Shown: positions 61,746 through 64,000 of the stretch, in pieces
Layout of the letters: each line of letters begins with the position of its first letter
Position numbering within the stretch: position 1 is the stretch's first letter
Translations under genes and position numbers: made by a program
The notes under the pieces: model-generated
What the model was told of the DNA's origin: nothing
What the model saw: only the letters and a program-made list of their open reading frames with translations
The model's database searches: none
Assembly: GCF_016009175.1 (NCBI RefSeq)
Contig: NZ_JADUCM010000028.1
Location: 1 to 64,000, forward strand
Length of the DNA: 64,000 bases
Direction of reading: 5' to 3'
Source of the DNA: Pseudomonas alkylphenolica
GTDB taxonomy: Bacteria > Pseudomonadota > Gammaproteobacteria > Pseudomonadales > Pseudomonadaceae

Positions 61746-61967
61746 AAGCACGGTACTTATCGCGGGTTTTACAGGGCGCTCAGTAGGATGTCAGAGAAAA
61801 CCCACTTTCACGACCTGTTATTTCTGTCAGTTGCGCACTTGGCCAAACTTCATAAGATCACTCTAAACTTCGGCAGAGGAGCGATTGAGATGAAGTATAG
61901 CTCGTTATATATCAGGCCCTACTCAGTACGGCCCGACTCAATCGCCAACATGAGAGAGATGCAATGA
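61743..61967 (+). CDS. Possible small ORF before the tailspike-like gene
   Basis: A 74-residue frame starting in the inverted repeat, with no ribosome-binding site and no recognisable domain. Its stop overlaps the next start (ATGA). The stretch 61690-61963 more likely serves as the promoter and leader of the downstream gene. I list it only because of the overlap. Confidence 0.2.
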   Translation: MKHGTYRGFYRALSRMSEKTHFHDLLFLSVAHLAKLHKITLNFGRGAIEMKYSSLYIRPYSVRPDSIANMREMQ

Positions 61968-64000
61968 GCCAGCAACTGGGTGAGATCCCTGACAACTCAA
62001 TCACCGAAACTAAACTTGACCGCCACCTGTCAGCGCGCATTGGAGCATTGTTTAGCACAACATCCGAGCTAATCGCCGATATCGATCTCGACTACGAGGC
62101 GCTCTCGGTAGGCGATACCATTTTTGCCCAAGGTTTCCGATATGAAGTGGCAGCAGCGGACGCGAAAAATCATCATCTGATTACCAAAGGAGGCTTGAAA
62201 CTTTCCGTACTTCCTGACGCGTCGGAGCGGATTTCACTCTCGGCATTTGATGCCGACTCTGCTGGACGCGACGACTGCTTGTTTGAGTTGCAGACTGCCG
62301 TCAGGGCCGCCAATGTGGCCGGGGCAACGCTGGTCGCCAGAGGCCGATTCAAGCTTGTAGGCAGTGGCAATGTTGAGGTGACCACAGATTGCGATTTTTC
62401 TGGCGCGATATTTGACTGTTCGCTGTGGTCAGGACGGTTTACGTTTGGAAGGAGTAAAGAGGTAAAGACATACACGTCCGGGCCAGTGGTTAACGGACTG
62501 ATGGCATCTACAGACCTCGACGCAGGCTCGTCTGTATTTTCCGGCTGGAGTCAATGCGCGGAAGTTCGAGACAGCTTTGTAATAATCAATACAGAGCAGG
62601 ACTTTTATTCCTATCGCTCGACAATACGAAAAAGAATCGAATTCAACCGGGTTTACAAAGATGGTATTGTTTCTTCTCCGCTAAAATATTCCATGCGGGG
62701 CATTGCCGTATCGTCGGTCAAGGTGTTCCCAATGGAAGATCGACGTCGCAGCATCAATGGACTCACTCTTGATATCCGAGGCAATGACATAAATGCACAA
62801 TTCGTGCTTGTAACGACGAGTTTGCTCGATCTGGACATACGATTTATCCAAGATGAAAATGCTCAAAAGCTAGCCAACCCGACATTTGTTCATTTCAGTG
62901 AGTGTTGTCAAGTCAAAGCACGTGTTGAGATGCAATGGGCTAATCGCACTGATGCAACCACGGGGTACACCTATAATCTAAACCTTCAAAATTGTTATGA
63001 CCTTGACATAACTCCACATGCCGATGGTGACGGCTGGGGGGCGACCGGCAATAATCTTTGCCAGCGGATCACTTTTCGGGACGGCATTCTCAACCGCATC
63101 GATTTTCACCAGCCGTTCATGGAGTGGTTGCGACTTCGAAACATGGTAGTTGGCAATTGGGGCGTTCTCGTAACGGCGCTCGGCACCCTGGATCTGGATA
63201 CGGTTGCTTTTCACGTGCGCACGCTGAAAAACAGCAGCGGTATTATTCGCTCACGCACTGATACCGGCGGCTTTTGTGATGGCGACCTCTTGATGCGCAA
63301 CATAACGGTAGTTGTCGACAAGCGTAGCGGAAGCCTAAACCTTTTAAAGCACCAGCAATCTACTGGTACAGGGAAGCCTGCGAATACCCCTATTCAGTAT
63401 CGCTGGTGGCGTAGAATCATCATCGACGGACTTGAGTATAGAACGCCGTTAACTACGCAAAAACTACTAATAAACCCAGGGCTTATTACCACAGGTTCGG
63501 CACCCATCTCAGTCTGCGAAGAGTTTACCCTGCACAACGCTCATGGCAGCGGACTTTGTGTGACGCTAGACCTAAAAGGTAGAACACCATCAAAAGAAGG
63601 GGTTTTCCCACTCAAAATTGATCTTGAAAATATTGTCGGCGAAGTGATTGAGACGAAAAGTGACAACGCAAGATGTCGGGTGAGCGCTTCAATACGAAAT
63701 TGCCGAGGTATTGGCAGGCAAGATGGAATCCTTATCAAGGCACTGGCACCTGGCGAATACACCATCGTTGGCGGATGTATATCCCGGCTCGATCACGGCA
63801 ACCCAGTGGCTCCTGTCTTGCTGCGGGCCTATGGTGCAACGGTCGTCGACCCGCAAGATGGCGCCGCGCTTATCGTAGCAAATGGAAATTTTGATGCCTG
63901 CCTCACAGATTGCACATTCCATACGTCCGTACTCGACAGGCTTTCTTCGTTACTGAACGCATTACTGGAACGCCCAACCTTCTTTGTGAACGGCATACAA
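61964..64000 (+). CDS. Tailspike-like beta-helix protein, runs off window
   Basis: An open frame of at least 679 codons from ATG 61964 (GAGAGA just upstream) with no stop before the window ends. The N-terminus has a tail-fibre-like stretch (GEIPDNSITETKLD) and a GDTIFAQGFRYEVAAA module (about 48-63) as in phage tailspike head-binding or connector regions. Then FDADSAGRDDCLFELQTAVR and ARGRFKLVGSG match the opening of pectate-lyase-type beta-helices. Many short repeated strand units follow, consistent with a parallel beta-helix that binds or cuts a polysaccharide. Base composition is visibly AT-richer than the neighbours and codon use is unlike theirs, suggesting transfer. It could be a phage remnant or a host surface-polysaccharide enzyme. 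Confidence 0.75.
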   Translation, partial: MSQQLGEIPDNSITETKLDRHLSARIGALFSTTSELIADIDLDYEALSVGDTIFAQGFRYEVAAADAKNHHLITKGGLKLSVLPDASERISLSAFDADSAGRDDCLFELQTAVRAANVAGATLVARGRFKLVGSGNVEVTTDCDFSGAIFDCSLWSGRFTFGRSKEVKTYTSGPVVNGLMASTDLDAGSSVFSGWSQCAEVRDSFVIINTEQDFYSYRSTIRKRIEFNRVYKDGIVSSPLKYSMRGIAVSSVKVFPMEDRRRSINGLTLDIRGNDINAQFVLVTTSLLDLDIRFIQDENAQKLANPTFVHFSECCQVKARVEMQWANRTDATTGYTYNLNLQNCYDLDITPHADGDGWGATGNNLCQRITFRDGILNRIDFHQPFMEWLRLRNMVVGNWGVLVTALGTLDLDTVAFHVRTLKNSSGIIRSRTDTGGFCDGDLLMRNITVVVDKRSGSLNLLKHQQSTGTGKPANTPIQYRWWRRIIIDGLEYRTPLTTQKLLINPGLITTGSAPISVCEEFTLHNAHGSGLCVTLDLKGRTPSKEGVFPLKIDLENIVGEVIETKSDNARCRVSASIRNCRGIGRQDGILIKALAPGEYTIVGGCISRLDHGNPVAPVLLRAYGATVVDPQDGAALIVANGNFDACLTDCTFHTSVLDRLSSLLNALLERPTFFVNGIQ

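Noticed and set aside
1..64000. CRISPR arrays, tRNA, rRNA or a complete prophage
   Set aside because: No regularly spaced short repeats, no tRNA-like or rRNA segments and no integrase or phage structural genes apart from the tailspike-like frame were seen.

Overview
The window looks like chromosomal DNA of a fluorescent/putida-type Pseudomonas. The DNA is GC-rich, proteobacterial ribosome-binding sites precede most genes, and REP/REPIN repeats of the Pseudomonas type (core CGCGGGCAAGCC...GCTCCTACA) sit at many gene ends. One REP-associated tyrosine transposase (RAYT) is present. No rRNA, tRNA, CRISPR array or integrase was seen.

Region 1 (about 250-34,700) is one catabolic island of about 29 genes. 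It holds two acyl-CoA dehydrogenases, five short-chain dehydrogenases (one closely resembling 3-alpha-hydroxysteroid dehydrogenase/carbonyl reductase) and a meta-cleavage-product hydrolase. It also holds two Old Yellow Enzyme family reductases and two acyl-CoA ligases (one FadD3-like, one FATP-like). An HsaA-like flavin monooxygenase sits beside a KshB-like iron-sulfur reductase. The complete lower meta pathway is present (hydratase, aldolase, acetaldehyde dehydrogenase), with a thiolase-fold aldolase candidate plus a DUF35-MaoC fusion. Export or uptake proteins are an RND/MMPL transporter, a YCF48 propeller, two DUF1302 proteins and an MFS permease. There are three SnoaL-like proteins and a LuxR-type regulator. 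I infer degradation of a polycyclic isoprenoid, steroid-like in its chemistry: side chain removed by beta-oxidation and a retro-aldol step, a phenolic ring opened, and a residual ring acid CoA-activated. The extradiol dioxygenase, KshA and KstD expected for a complete steroid route are not in the window.

The best clue to how Region 1 works as a unit is a 19-bp motif, CATCGTC-N6-GACTA(G/A). It occurs upstream of essentially every operon of the island, always in the same orientation toward the gene it precedes (seven clear sites, two weaker). It is probably the operator of the island's LuxR-type regulator.

Region 2 (34,650-35,520) is a REPIN/RAYT locus in which REP sequence supplies the stop codons of three genes. 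Region 3 (35,511-49,859) is mixed metabolism: LysR/EamA pair, Tat-exported carbonic anhydrase, small enzymes, a TonB receptor with a sulfonate-type ABC transporter operon and an AhpD-like protein with a divergent AraC regulator, then a chemoreceptor. Region 4 (49,922-61,689) holds an IclR/acyl-CoA dehydrogenase/ADP-forming CoA ligase/MFS cluster, two DUF202 proteins, and a LysR/triple-Rid/M20 peptidase/BCCT transporter cluster. Region 5 (61,700-64,000) begins with a perfect 17-bp inverted repeat. It then carries a visibly AT-richer open frame that runs off the end of the window and encodes a tailspike-like beta-helix protein, probably horizontally acquired.
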